DNA from: JBNGDW01 sp049975325
Lineage (GTDB): Bacteria; Cloacimonadota; Cloacimonadia; JGIOTU-2; JBNGDW01
DNA length: 6,070 nt
Reading direction: 5' to 3'
Assembly (NCBI GenBank): GCA_049975325.1
Contig: JBNGDW010000081.1
Coordinates: forward strand, 1-6,070
Shown here: in pieces, positions 1-4,647 of the stretch
How the letters are laid out: each line of letters starts with the position of its first letter
Numbering within the stretch: the stretch's first letter is position 1
Notes under the pieces: model-generated
What the model was told of the DNA's origin: nothing
What the model saw: the letters and a program-made list of their open reading frames with translations, nothing else
Database searches by the model: none
Translations under genes and position numbers: made by a program

Positions 1-27
1 CTCAGCCAGCTGGCGGAGGGCTTTTTG
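1..27. terminator. Probable intrinsic terminator (left arm cut by window edge)
   Basis: A nested hairpin is followed by TTTTT on the + strand at 22-26. CTC (1-3) pairs with GAG (16-18). Inside it GCC (5-7) pairs with GGC (12-14) around an AGCT loop. The bases GGCT that follow GAG (19-22) would pair with AGCC if that lies just outside the window. The visible T-run serves transcription arriving from the left on the + strand. The hairpin also lies about 30 nt past the stop of the leftward secreted-protein gene, so a bidirectional terminator between convergent genes is plausible. The missing left flank keeps this provisional. Confidence 0.5.
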
Positions 28-47
28 TTGCTGAAACAAGAACAGGA

Positions 48-1466
48 CTACTGCACAACAACAAACTTTTTCACTGCATTAAAGCTATCTGTCTTAAGCT
101 GGTAGAAATATATACCATTAGCAAGATTGGTAGGCGTCCAGTGTTCTTCATACTCTCTCACACTTCTCTTTTCACTCACCACCTCATCAACAAGTTCACC
201 CCACAGATTGTATATTTTTAGTTCAACATGCTTACGCTCACCTTCCAGACCACCAAGTGTAAAGTTGAAGGTAACAGGATATCCTCTCTGCACAGGATTA
301 GGATAACAGCCATCAAGCCTGGTAGCAATAATATTCTGTTCACCATTATCATCAAAATCAATTGACTGATAGGTAATAGGCCCGTAAACATCATTAGATG
401 CACCCACATTCACCACTTCCAGCCAGTAATACCATGATGTAAGCACATCTGCATCTATATCATAGAAAGAATATTCAGCTCCCTGTGATGTAGAGCCCTC
501 TGGATAGATTATTTCACTATTAACCGGCTTTGCATTAAGATAATCCTCATCTGCATTGCGATAGATATTGAAACCTCTTATATCAGACTCACTGGCAGTT
601 TCCCATACAATTTCTACACATCCATTTGCATACTCACTCGTGTATGTGGCAGTGAAAGAGAGCAGGAAGACCGGGAGGGTGCCATCTTCCTTAATATCCG
701 AATATGCTCTTGGCGTAATTTGATATCCAGAATCAAATGGCGATGAATTGTCGTATTGAGTAGCAATGCCTACAACATCTTTGGGCCATGATGGTTCAGG
801 ATTTTCGTCTAGGTCTGTATCTTTATCAACACGAAGAGTGATTTCGCTTATCCCGCCATCGTCAGTCATTGTTAAATTAGCATCAGAGCCTGATGAAGGC
901 CAAGGATCACTTCCAGCTGTTTTGCTTAAATGCTGAATTCCAATGAGCATTCCTTCATAATCTTCCGGGTTTGCCAGATATTCAGCAATGGTTATGATTT
1001 CAATTGAAGGCATTGTGCCTGCACCATTATCAGTAATGTCCGTAGCAGCATCATCGGGTATAATTTCTGCCTTCCCATTATATTGGTCTAAAACACCAAC
1101 AGCAGTGTAACTATTTCCTGCGATTATTGTTATTGTACCAGCTCCACCTTTATAAACATTTATACCACCGTAAGAATCTTGAAGATAGACATCTAAATAG
1201 CTTGTACTATAAATTCCACTTGCCACAGTTGCAACTCCAGTTACTCTGGCATAATAGCCATCGTACACCAGTACACCATTTGCATCAACTTCTTTAATCT
1301 TGCCAGATGCATTTGAGATATCACTGGTTCCCCAGAAAAGTCCATAAGTTGAGCTGGTTGCAGTTGTCTTTGCATTATCAGTAACTTCAATATAATATTC
1401 AACTCTTGCTCCATCAGATTGAACTAGTAAAGTTCCCTGATATGTATCTCCACTGGTATTTGACAT
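48..1466 (-). CDS. C-terminal part of a frameshifted secreted protein: OB-like domains, FN3-like domain, T9SS-type sorting domain
   Basis: This is the carboxy-terminal two thirds of the gene that begins at 2188; the function is not known. Counting from the ATG at 1466, residues 1-33 are the end of an Ig-like strand region. Residues about 65-145 and 155-258 look like two OB-like modules (YYARVTGVAT...LDVYLQD; YEGMLIGIQHL...YQITPRAYSDI). Residues about 265-370 form an FN3-like module (VEIVWETASESDIRGFNIYR). Residues 386-472 match the FlgD-Ig/type A carboxy-terminal sorting style: YPNPV, LKIYNLWGELV, W..TNLANGIYFYQL, KKFVVVQ. That domain is known in FCB bacteria as a type IX secretion and surface-anchoring signal. 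The ATG at 1466 has no Shine-Dalgarno site and no signal peptide, and the frame is open and protein-like back to about 1619, so it is probably not a true start. No EEP nuclease or protease catalytic domain is visible. Confidence 0.75.
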   Translation of the reverse strand: MSNTSGDTYQGTLLVQSDGARVEYYIEVTDNAKTTATSSTYGLFWGTSDISNASGKIKEVDANGVLVYDGYYARVTGVATVASGIYSTSYLDVYLQDSYGGINVYKGGAGTITIIAGNSYTAVGVLDQYNGKAEIIPDDAATDITDNGAGTMPSIEIITIAEYLANPEDYEGMLIGIQHLSKTAGSDPWPSSGSDANLTMTDDGGISEITLRVDKDTDLDENPEPSWPKDVVGIATQYDNSSPFDSGYQITPRAYSDIKEDGTLPVFLLSFTATYTSEYANGCVEIVWETASESDIRGFNIYRNADEDYLNAKPVNSEIIYPEGSTSQGAEYSFYDIDADVLTSWYYWLEVVNVGASNDVYGPITYQSIDFDDNGEQNIIATRLDGCYPNPVQRGYPVTFNFTLGGLEGERKHVELKIYNLWGELVDEVVSEKRSVREYEEHWTPTNLANGIYFYQLKTDSFNAVKKFVVVQ

Positions 1467-1507
1467 TGAAATATCAGTTTGGGAAACTCCGTCTACATTG
1501 TATTTAA

Positions 1508-2188
1508 TTAAAGCAGTATATGGTGGCGTTCCACCTGTAATATCACATTGGACATAGCAGGTTTGAGTTGCTGTGGGTACTTTGTGTTCACGAGAGATGT
1601 TTGAGATTGTAAGAGGGGGGGACCGCCAAAGGTTTGACCATTATTTAAATTTCCAGCTGTTGCAGTAGCAGGTGGTTGCCAAGTAAATTCACTATATTGT
1701 GTACCTGAACCAGATAATTGAAGTGATTCACCAACGGGTGTTGAGCCACTTTCAGATACTCCAATATCAGTGGAAGTTAAACCATTAGCTGGACCATCTG
1801 TAGCAGTAAACGAACCTTCATAAGATAAGAATTGACCTGTTATTACAGTTCCTTGATAGTCTAAAGCCATACCATCTGGTGCACCATTTTGTATACCAGA
1901 AATGTATTTGTAATAAATTGTAAAATTACCGCTAGTAATACCTTCCGTGAAAGTGTCTAATGCATGTGAACCATAAGTGCCACCACTATTACCATTGTAT
2001 AGTGTTACAGTAAAATCACTCAATGTGTAAGATCCAGCGTCTTCTATTACGATTTCTACAAATTCATCCACGTCAGTACCGACATTATCATAATGAATCT
2101 CATTAATCCAGGCATTTTGCCCAAACGCCAAAGAACTAAATCCAAGCACAAACAGACCAACGATTAAAGCTGTTAATGTTTTCTTCAT
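1508..2188 (-). CDS. N-terminal part of a frameshifted secreted protein: signal peptide plus lamin-tail-like domain
   Basis: The start is fixed by a perfect AAGGAGG five bases before the ATG. Residues 1-23 are a Sec signal peptide (MKK, hydrophobic core, likely cut at AFG|Q). Residues about 25-188 match the lamin-tail-like domain found at the front of ExeM/NucH-type extracellular endonucleases: INEIHYDNVGTDVDEFVEI, SGIQNGAPDGMALD, FLSYEGSFTATDGPANG, STDIGV, ESLQLSGSG, FTWQPP, LNNGQTF. After GGPP (residue 191) the frame reads unrelated sequence and stops at 1510. The neighbouring frame carries on as PLTISNISREHKVP...ITGGTPPYTALIKYNVDG and joins the open frame ending at 48. The two parts are therefore one gene split in the C7 run at 1621-1615, and the last 34 or so residues here are out of frame. 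With one base added the protein would be 713 residues. It may be a pseudogene, phase-variable, or a consensus error. Confidence 0.8.
   Translation of the reverse strand: MKKTLTALIVGLFVLGFSSLAFGQNAWINEIHYDNVGTDVDEFVEIVIEDAGSYTLSDFTVTLYNGNSGGTYGSHALDTFTEGITSGNFTIYYKYISGIQNGAPDGMALDYQGTVITGQFLSYEGSFTATDGPANGLTSTDIGVSESGSTPVGESLQLSGSGTQYSEFTWQPPATATAGNLNNGQTFGGPPLLQSQTSLVNTKYPQQLKPAMSNVILQVERHHILL
1615..1621 (-). other. C7 homopolymer carrying the frame disruption
   Basis: The minus strand reads GGC GGT, seven C, then TCTT. The lamin-tail frame uses CCC CCC CTC, while the downstream domain frame uses CCC CCT CTT. Eight C (or five) would join the two frames without any stop. Homopolymer runs of this kind are known sites of slipped-strand phase variation, transcriptional slippage and sequencing error; the sequence alone cannot tell these apart. 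Confidence 0.85.
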
Positions 2189-2193
2189 CTCTT

Positions 2194-2200
2194 CCTCCTT
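2194..2200 (-). promoter_or_regulatory. Strong ribosome-binding site of the secreted-protein gene
   Basis: AAGGAGG, a full match to the anti-Shine-Dalgarno sequence, lies five bases before the ATG at 2188 and decides this start. It contrasts with the apparent absence of such sites before lgt, before the lipoprotein gene and before the internal ATG at 1466. Confidence 0.85.
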
Positions 2201-2204
2201 GAAA

Positions 2205-2231
2205 GCATAGTGCTAATTGTGTTCACTATGC
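2205..2231. repeat. 8-bp perfect dyad (GCATAGTG / CACTATGC) just upstream of the secreted-protein RBS
   Basis: GCATAGTG at 2205-2212 and CACTATGC at 2224-2231 are exact reverse complements separated by 11 bases. One mismatch further out, A-T pairs continue at 2202-2203/2233-2234. In the minus-strand transcript the hairpin would end four bases before the Shine-Dalgarno site. It could be a translational control hairpin, an mRNA-stabilising stem, a weak terminator of the upstream membrane-protein unit, or an operator. No T-run good enough for a classical terminator follows on the minus strand. Confidence 0.6.
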
Positions 2232-2291
2232 GTTTATTTTTGGTTTACCGTACTTTCTATCCCCCTCTCCTTGAGAATTTGTGCATCGTAC

Positions 2292-2642
2292 TTAAATCTT
2301 TATTTTTTCTGCATACTTCCCAAGCCAGGGCATCTTCCAGTATTTACCATTCAGAGATTGAACCATTCCTATAATAGCCATAATTCCACAAAAGATGTAA
2401 CCCAGAGGTCGAATTACAAACCAGCCAACAAAAGGTATGTATCCCAGTATAGCGACGATTACCTCTAATATGAAGAGTACTAATCCCTGTTTGCCGTGAA
2501 ATACCGCAAAGTCGTTATCCTTTTTTGCAAGAATGGGAATAAGAAATAGAATACCCCAGTATCCAAGAAATGCATATATCTTTCCCTCCTCGACTATCTC
2601 CTGTGTTGAGGGAGATATCTCTGTCTTTTTTTTCTCTTCCAT
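2292..2642 (-). CDS. DUF4870/Tic20-like small integral membrane protein
   Basis: A 116-residue protein of the DUF4870 (Tic20-like) type; the biochemical role of this family is not established. A short charged cytoplasmic-looking N-terminus (MEEKKKTEIS) is followed by three hydrophobic segments at about 21-39, 52-72 and 75-97. The family-typical loop KKDNDFAVFHGKQGLVLF lies between the first two, and the tail NGKYWKMPWLGKYAEKIKI is also typical. Length fits the family (about 100-120 residues). The start has AAAGGAAG at 2654-2647, four bases before the ATG. The gene directly follows a 38-codon ORF whose TAA ends one base before this ATG, which suggests coupled translation. An open stretch of about 100 bases separates it from the secreted-protein gene downstream. 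Confidence 0.85.
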   Translation of the reverse strand: MEEKKKTEISPSTQEIVEEGKIYAFLGYWGILFLIPILAKKDNDFAVFHGKQGLVLFILEVIVAILGYIPFVGWFVIRPLGYIFCGIMAIIGMVQSLNGKYWKMPWLGKYAEKIKI

Positions 2643-2643
2643 A

Positions 2644-2760
2644 TTACTTCCTTTTATTTTTGGATAGTTTGTTTTTACTTTTTCCCCAATCAGGTCTTAC
2701 GAGTTCACTCCACCCATAATGAACTTCTGAACTTGATCGGTATTTTATCATTTTTTCCAC
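2644..2760 (-). CDS. Putative 38-residue small protein coupled to the DUF4870 gene
   Basis: I do not recognise this protein. It starts at GTG (2760), giving MEKMIKYRSSSEVHYGWSEL followed by VRPDWGKSKNKLSKNKRK; an ATG at 2751 would give 35 residues. AAGAGGTGAT (2770-2761), an eight-base GAGGTGAT match to the 16S tail, sits right before the GTG with GAGG four bases away. The TAA at 2646-2644 is separated by one base from the ATG of the membrane protein, as in coupled operon genes. It has no membrane segment. The first half contains aromatic, His, Pro and Asp residues, unlike the AT-rich junk nearby, and the tail is strongly basic (KSKNKLSKNKRK), so it could bind nucleic acid or acidic lipid. 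It could also be only a leader ORF. No homology search was possible. Confidence 0.5.
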   Translation of the reverse strand: MEKMIKYRSSSEVHYGWSELVRPDWGKSKNKLSKNKRK

Positions 2761-2763
2761 ATC

Positions 2764-2840
2764 ACCTCTTTTGCCGCCGTTTCGCCTAACGTCTGTGTCC
2801 ACGCAACTCTACTACGTGAACCCACCCCATTGGGGAGGTA
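2764..2840 (-). other. G+C-rich structured island with two adjacent hairpins (possible leader RNA or dispersed repeat)
   Basis: By hand count about 57% G+C over 76 bases, against about 20% in the next 100 bases (2851-2950). Hairpin A: 2797-2803 with 2815-2821 (GT, one mismatch, CACG / CGTG, one mismatch, AC; 11-base loop). Hairpin B: 2822-2828 with 2832-2838 (CC, A-A mismatch, CCCC / GGGG, GG; three-base ATT loop). The two stems abut at 2821/2822. The island lies between a promoter candidate and the ribosome-binding site of the 38-codon ORF, so it would be 5' leader. I do not recognise a known riboswitch. A piece of an intergenic repeat is the other option. Confidence 0.4.
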
Positions 2841-2874
2841 TATACGCAATATTTCTGTTTTTATTATTTTCACT

Positions 2875-2988
2875 TCTCATCCTTAAATCAGGATTTTATT
2901 CAATATTCCTTTTTGCAAAAAAGATGTCAAATATTTTATTATTTTTTTCTCTAAATTTGAAATTCGTTTGAAATTTAAAAGGATGAGA
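2875..2988. repeat. 10-bp inverted repeat bounding a 114-bp AT-rich segment
   Basis: TCTCATCCTT at 2875-2884 and AAGGATGAGA at 2979-2988 are exact reverse complements; allowing a two-base bulge, the match extends inward by AAAT/ATTT. The segment between them contains the promoter candidate and a 9-bp direct repeat TTTGAAATT at 2956-2964 and 2967-2975, repeated with an 11-base period. No transposase and no clear target-site duplication are seen. Confidence 0.5.
2902..2930 (-). promoter_or_regulatory. Sigma-70-like promoter candidate for the small ORF/DUF4870 unit
   Basis: On the minus strand TTGACA (2930-2925) is followed, after 17 bases, by AATATT (2907-2902), a four-of-six match to the -10 consensus. 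The spacer holds a 12-base perfect palindrome, TTTTTGCAAAAA (2910-2921), which could be an operator. Transcription from here would give a leader of roughly 130 bases containing the two hairpins at 2797-2838. In such AT-rich DNA chance matches are common, and FCB sigma factors can prefer other motifs. Confidence 0.35.
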
Positions 2989-3051
2989 CAAACTTTTAAA
3001 GGAAATATAATACAATTTTTCTATTTAGTTTCCGTTGAAAAATTCACCTAT

Positions 3052-3095
3052 AATGTCAAATTACCAATTTCCAATGCCAAATAAAATGTCCAATA
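3052..3095. repeat. CCAAT/CCAAAT low-complexity repeat
   Basis: The + strand is built from short variants of CCAAT(t/g) and CCAAAT: ACCAATTT, CCAATG, CCAAAT, then TCCAAT. AATGTCAAAT opens it and AATGTCCAAT closes it. Repeats of this TTTGG/ATTGG flavour are familiar as dispersed intergenic elements in several candidate phyla and planctomycete genomes (recalled knowledge, not checked here). It lies just after the end of the lipoprotein gene, in the non-coding stretch 2771-3141, which otherwise holds only the promoter candidate and the repeats listed separately. Confidence 0.45.
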
Positions 3096-3141
3096 GTGGT
3101 GCCAGTAATAACACCAATTCCACTGCTCCCCTGCAATATTT

Positions 3142-3846
3142 TCAGAGTTTAATATCCGTTAACCTAGAAATCGGAACGATCTGCACATCGGAATCGGATG
3201 GAATAGAAAGACTGAATATCTGAGTTTTTATCTCGCCAAACTCCCAACTATCAATCAAGAGTCTTCCAAGTAGATTTCTGCCGTCCCAAACATCTATTTG
3301 GTATGGCAAACTTTTCTTATATTGAGTAAATAAGATTTTTATGTCGTTATAGGAAATTATCTCTAAGTCAAAGTCCTGATTAAAAGTCATCTTGATATTT
3401 TCATAAAACAGGATAAATTTCTTGCTATCCGAGTCATAGTGAACAGGAGCTGTGGATATGTGAGAGGGAGAGAGTGGGACGAATTTTTTGCTTGAATAAG
3501 TGTATAAAGTCTTTCTTTCTGGCACGAAAACCTGGAGGGAATCAGTATATAAAATTTGCAGTTTTATAGAGGGAGAGATGCCGAGGAGTCCTGTAGTGAA
3601 GGCATCTAATTTAATCTTTTCTTTTTTCTTTCGCAAGAGAAAATCAGATTTGAATTCATAATTTTTGTCATATACATTTGCAATCCCTCGGGCAGTGCAT
3701 ATCTCCCACTGTGAGAGGCGATTGCTAATCCGCTTCCGTGCTTCATCTTCAGGTAGAGGGACAGGTCTATATGGCTGTATGATGCTACAGCCAGTAAATG
3801 TTACCAGAAGCATCACTACGAACCATTTCATATTTTTAATATTCAT
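3142..3846 (-). CDS. Putative lipoprotein, LolA/LolB-like (DUF4292-like) fold
   Basis: A 234-residue exported protein. It has a short signal sequence (K4, K7, hydrophobic 8-17) and a lipobox-like FTGC ending at Cys20, followed by Ser, which in Lol-type sorting favours the outer membrane. Phe at -3 is unusual for a lipobox (Leu is typical), so lipidation is probable rather than sure. A Pro-rich linker (PYRPVPLP) precedes alternating beta-type sequence: ARGIANVYDKNYEFKSDFLL, KEKIKLDAFTTGLLGISPS, DSLQVFVPERKTLYTY. This resembles the LolA/LolB/DUF4292 half-barrel that handles lipid or lipoprotein, but the identity is weak and the exact role unknown. The ATG at 3846 lies six bases after the lgt stop without a Shine-Dalgarno site; Met6 (3831) is an alternative start. 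It is probably co-transcribed with lgt, whose product would be its modifying enzyme. Confidence 0.75.
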   Translation of the reverse strand: MNIKNMKWFVVMLLVTFTGCSIIQPYRPVPLPEDEARKRISNRLSQWEICTARGIANVYDKNYEFKSDFLLRKKKEKIKLDAFTTGLLGISPSIKLQILYTDSLQVFVPERKTLYTYSSKKFVPLSPSHISTAPVHYDSDSKKFILFYENIKMTFNQDFDLEIISYNDIKILFTQYKKSLPYQIDVWDGRNLLGRLLIDSWEFGEIKTQIFSLSIPSDSDVQIVPISRLTDIKL

Positions 3847-3852
3847 ACAATT

Positions 3853-4635
3853 TTACTGGTTTTTTGCAGAGTGATGAAGCGAGAGAAAGCCGATGACTGC
3901 AGCCAAAATCATGGCGAGGCATAAAATTTGTCCCATTGTCAGAAAGCCAATAATAAAACCAAGCTGGGGATCTGGCTCCCTGAAAAATTCTATAAATAAA
4001 CGAAAGATGCCATAAAAAAACAGAAAACTCCAGAAAAGCACCCCATCTTTTGGCTTTTTTTTCTCCATAAAAAAGAGAATGAGAAAAAGGATTATACCTT
4101 CAAATAGAAGTTCATAAAGCTGTGAAGGGTGGCGAGGTTGGGTCTCTCCTGGGAAAAGCATGCCCCAAGGTAGGTTTGTAGGTCTGCCATAAAGTTCTGC
4201 GTTAATAAAATTACCCAGCCTTCCAAGAGCCAGTCCGAGCGGTGCTATAACCACAGCAGGGTCAGCAAGCTTGTAGAAGTTGTACTTATGATGTCTGGCA
4301 AATAGGTAGGTAAAAAATATAGTTCCAATCATTCCCCCATGGAAAGACATTCCGCCATGCCAAACAGCAAATATCTCTAATGGATTTTGAAGATACTCTT
4401 TCAGGTTGTAAAAGACCACATAACCGAGTCTTCCGCCAATTAAAACTCCTAGAATTATATAAAAGAATAAGGATTCAAACTCATTCTCCTTGAGCCCCAC
4501 GCCCCGTTTTCTGTATTTCCTTTTTAGCCAGAAGTATGCAATTATAAAGGAAATAATGTACATAAGCGAGTACCAACGAATCTCAAACGGTCCGATTTCA
4601 AAAATTGTAGGATTGATGTCTGGATATTTAATCAT
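3853..4635 (-). CDS. lgt: Prolipoprotein diacylglyceryl transferase
   Basis: Inner-membrane enzyme that moves diacylglyceryl from phosphatidylglycerol to the lipobox cysteine of prolipoproteins, the first step of lipoprotein maturation. The 260 residues match the family length, with about seven hydrophobic segments. Diagnostic motifs in order: RWYSLMYI (20-27), GGRLGY (67-72), HGGMSFHGGMIG (93-104), the Lgt signature GRLGNFINAELYGRPT (138-153), RHPSQLYE (168-175) and YGIFRLFIEFFREPD (208-222), followed by LTMGQIL. The arginines and histidines that matter in E. coli Lgt appear to be present. The ATG at 4635 begins 12 bases after the purL stop and has no clear Shine-Dalgarno site, pointing to coupling with purL. 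The stop is six bases from the next gene, a lipoprotein. Nothing odd is seen in the protein. Confidence 0.97.
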   Translation of the reverse strand: MIKYPDINPTIFEIGPFEIRWYSLMYIISFIIAYFWLKRKYRKRGVGLKENEFESLFFYIILGVLIGGRLGYVVFYNLKEYLQNPLEIFAVWHGGMSFHGGMIGTIFFTYLFARHHKYNFYKLADPAVVIAPLGLALGRLGNFINAELYGRPTNLPWGMLFPGETQPRHPSQLYELLFEGIILFLILFFMEKKKPKDGVLFWSFLFFYGIFRLFIEFFREPDPQLGFIIGFLTMGQILCLAMILAAVIGFLSLHHSAKNQ

Positions 4636-4647
4636 AAGTACTATTTT

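Noticed and set aside
1464..1466. ATG at 1466 as an independent start of a second secreted-protein gene
   Set aside because: No ribosome-binding site or signal peptide, and the same frame is protein-like for about 50 codons upstream, to the C7 run.
2217..2468. Open frame on the + strand across the DUF4870 gene end
   Set aside because: Antisense shadow of the membrane-protein gene and its spacer; no ribosome-binding site and unnatural composition.
2784..2790. GCCTAAC (GTTAGGC on the minus strand), the core of an integron attC site
   Set aside because: No second core or matching long imperfect dyad at the right distance, no integrase and no gene cassette; a seven-base match is expected by chance.
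2771..2971. Open frame on the + strand in the intergenic region
   Set aside because: Low-complexity Phe/Leu/Ser reading of AT-rich DNA; no Shine-Dalgarno site, and it crosses the G+C island and repeats.
3097..3116. TGGTG/CACCA hairpin after the lipoprotein gene as a possible terminator
   Set aside because: The stem has only five pairs with a 10-base loop, and no T-run follows on the minus strand.
3069..3141. Short glycine-patterned reading (SGIGVITGTTIG) on the minus strand just past the lipoprotein stop
   Set aside because: It has no start or ribosome-binding site, is preceded by an in-frame stop, and runs into the low-complexity repeat; probably spurious or gene debris too short to call.
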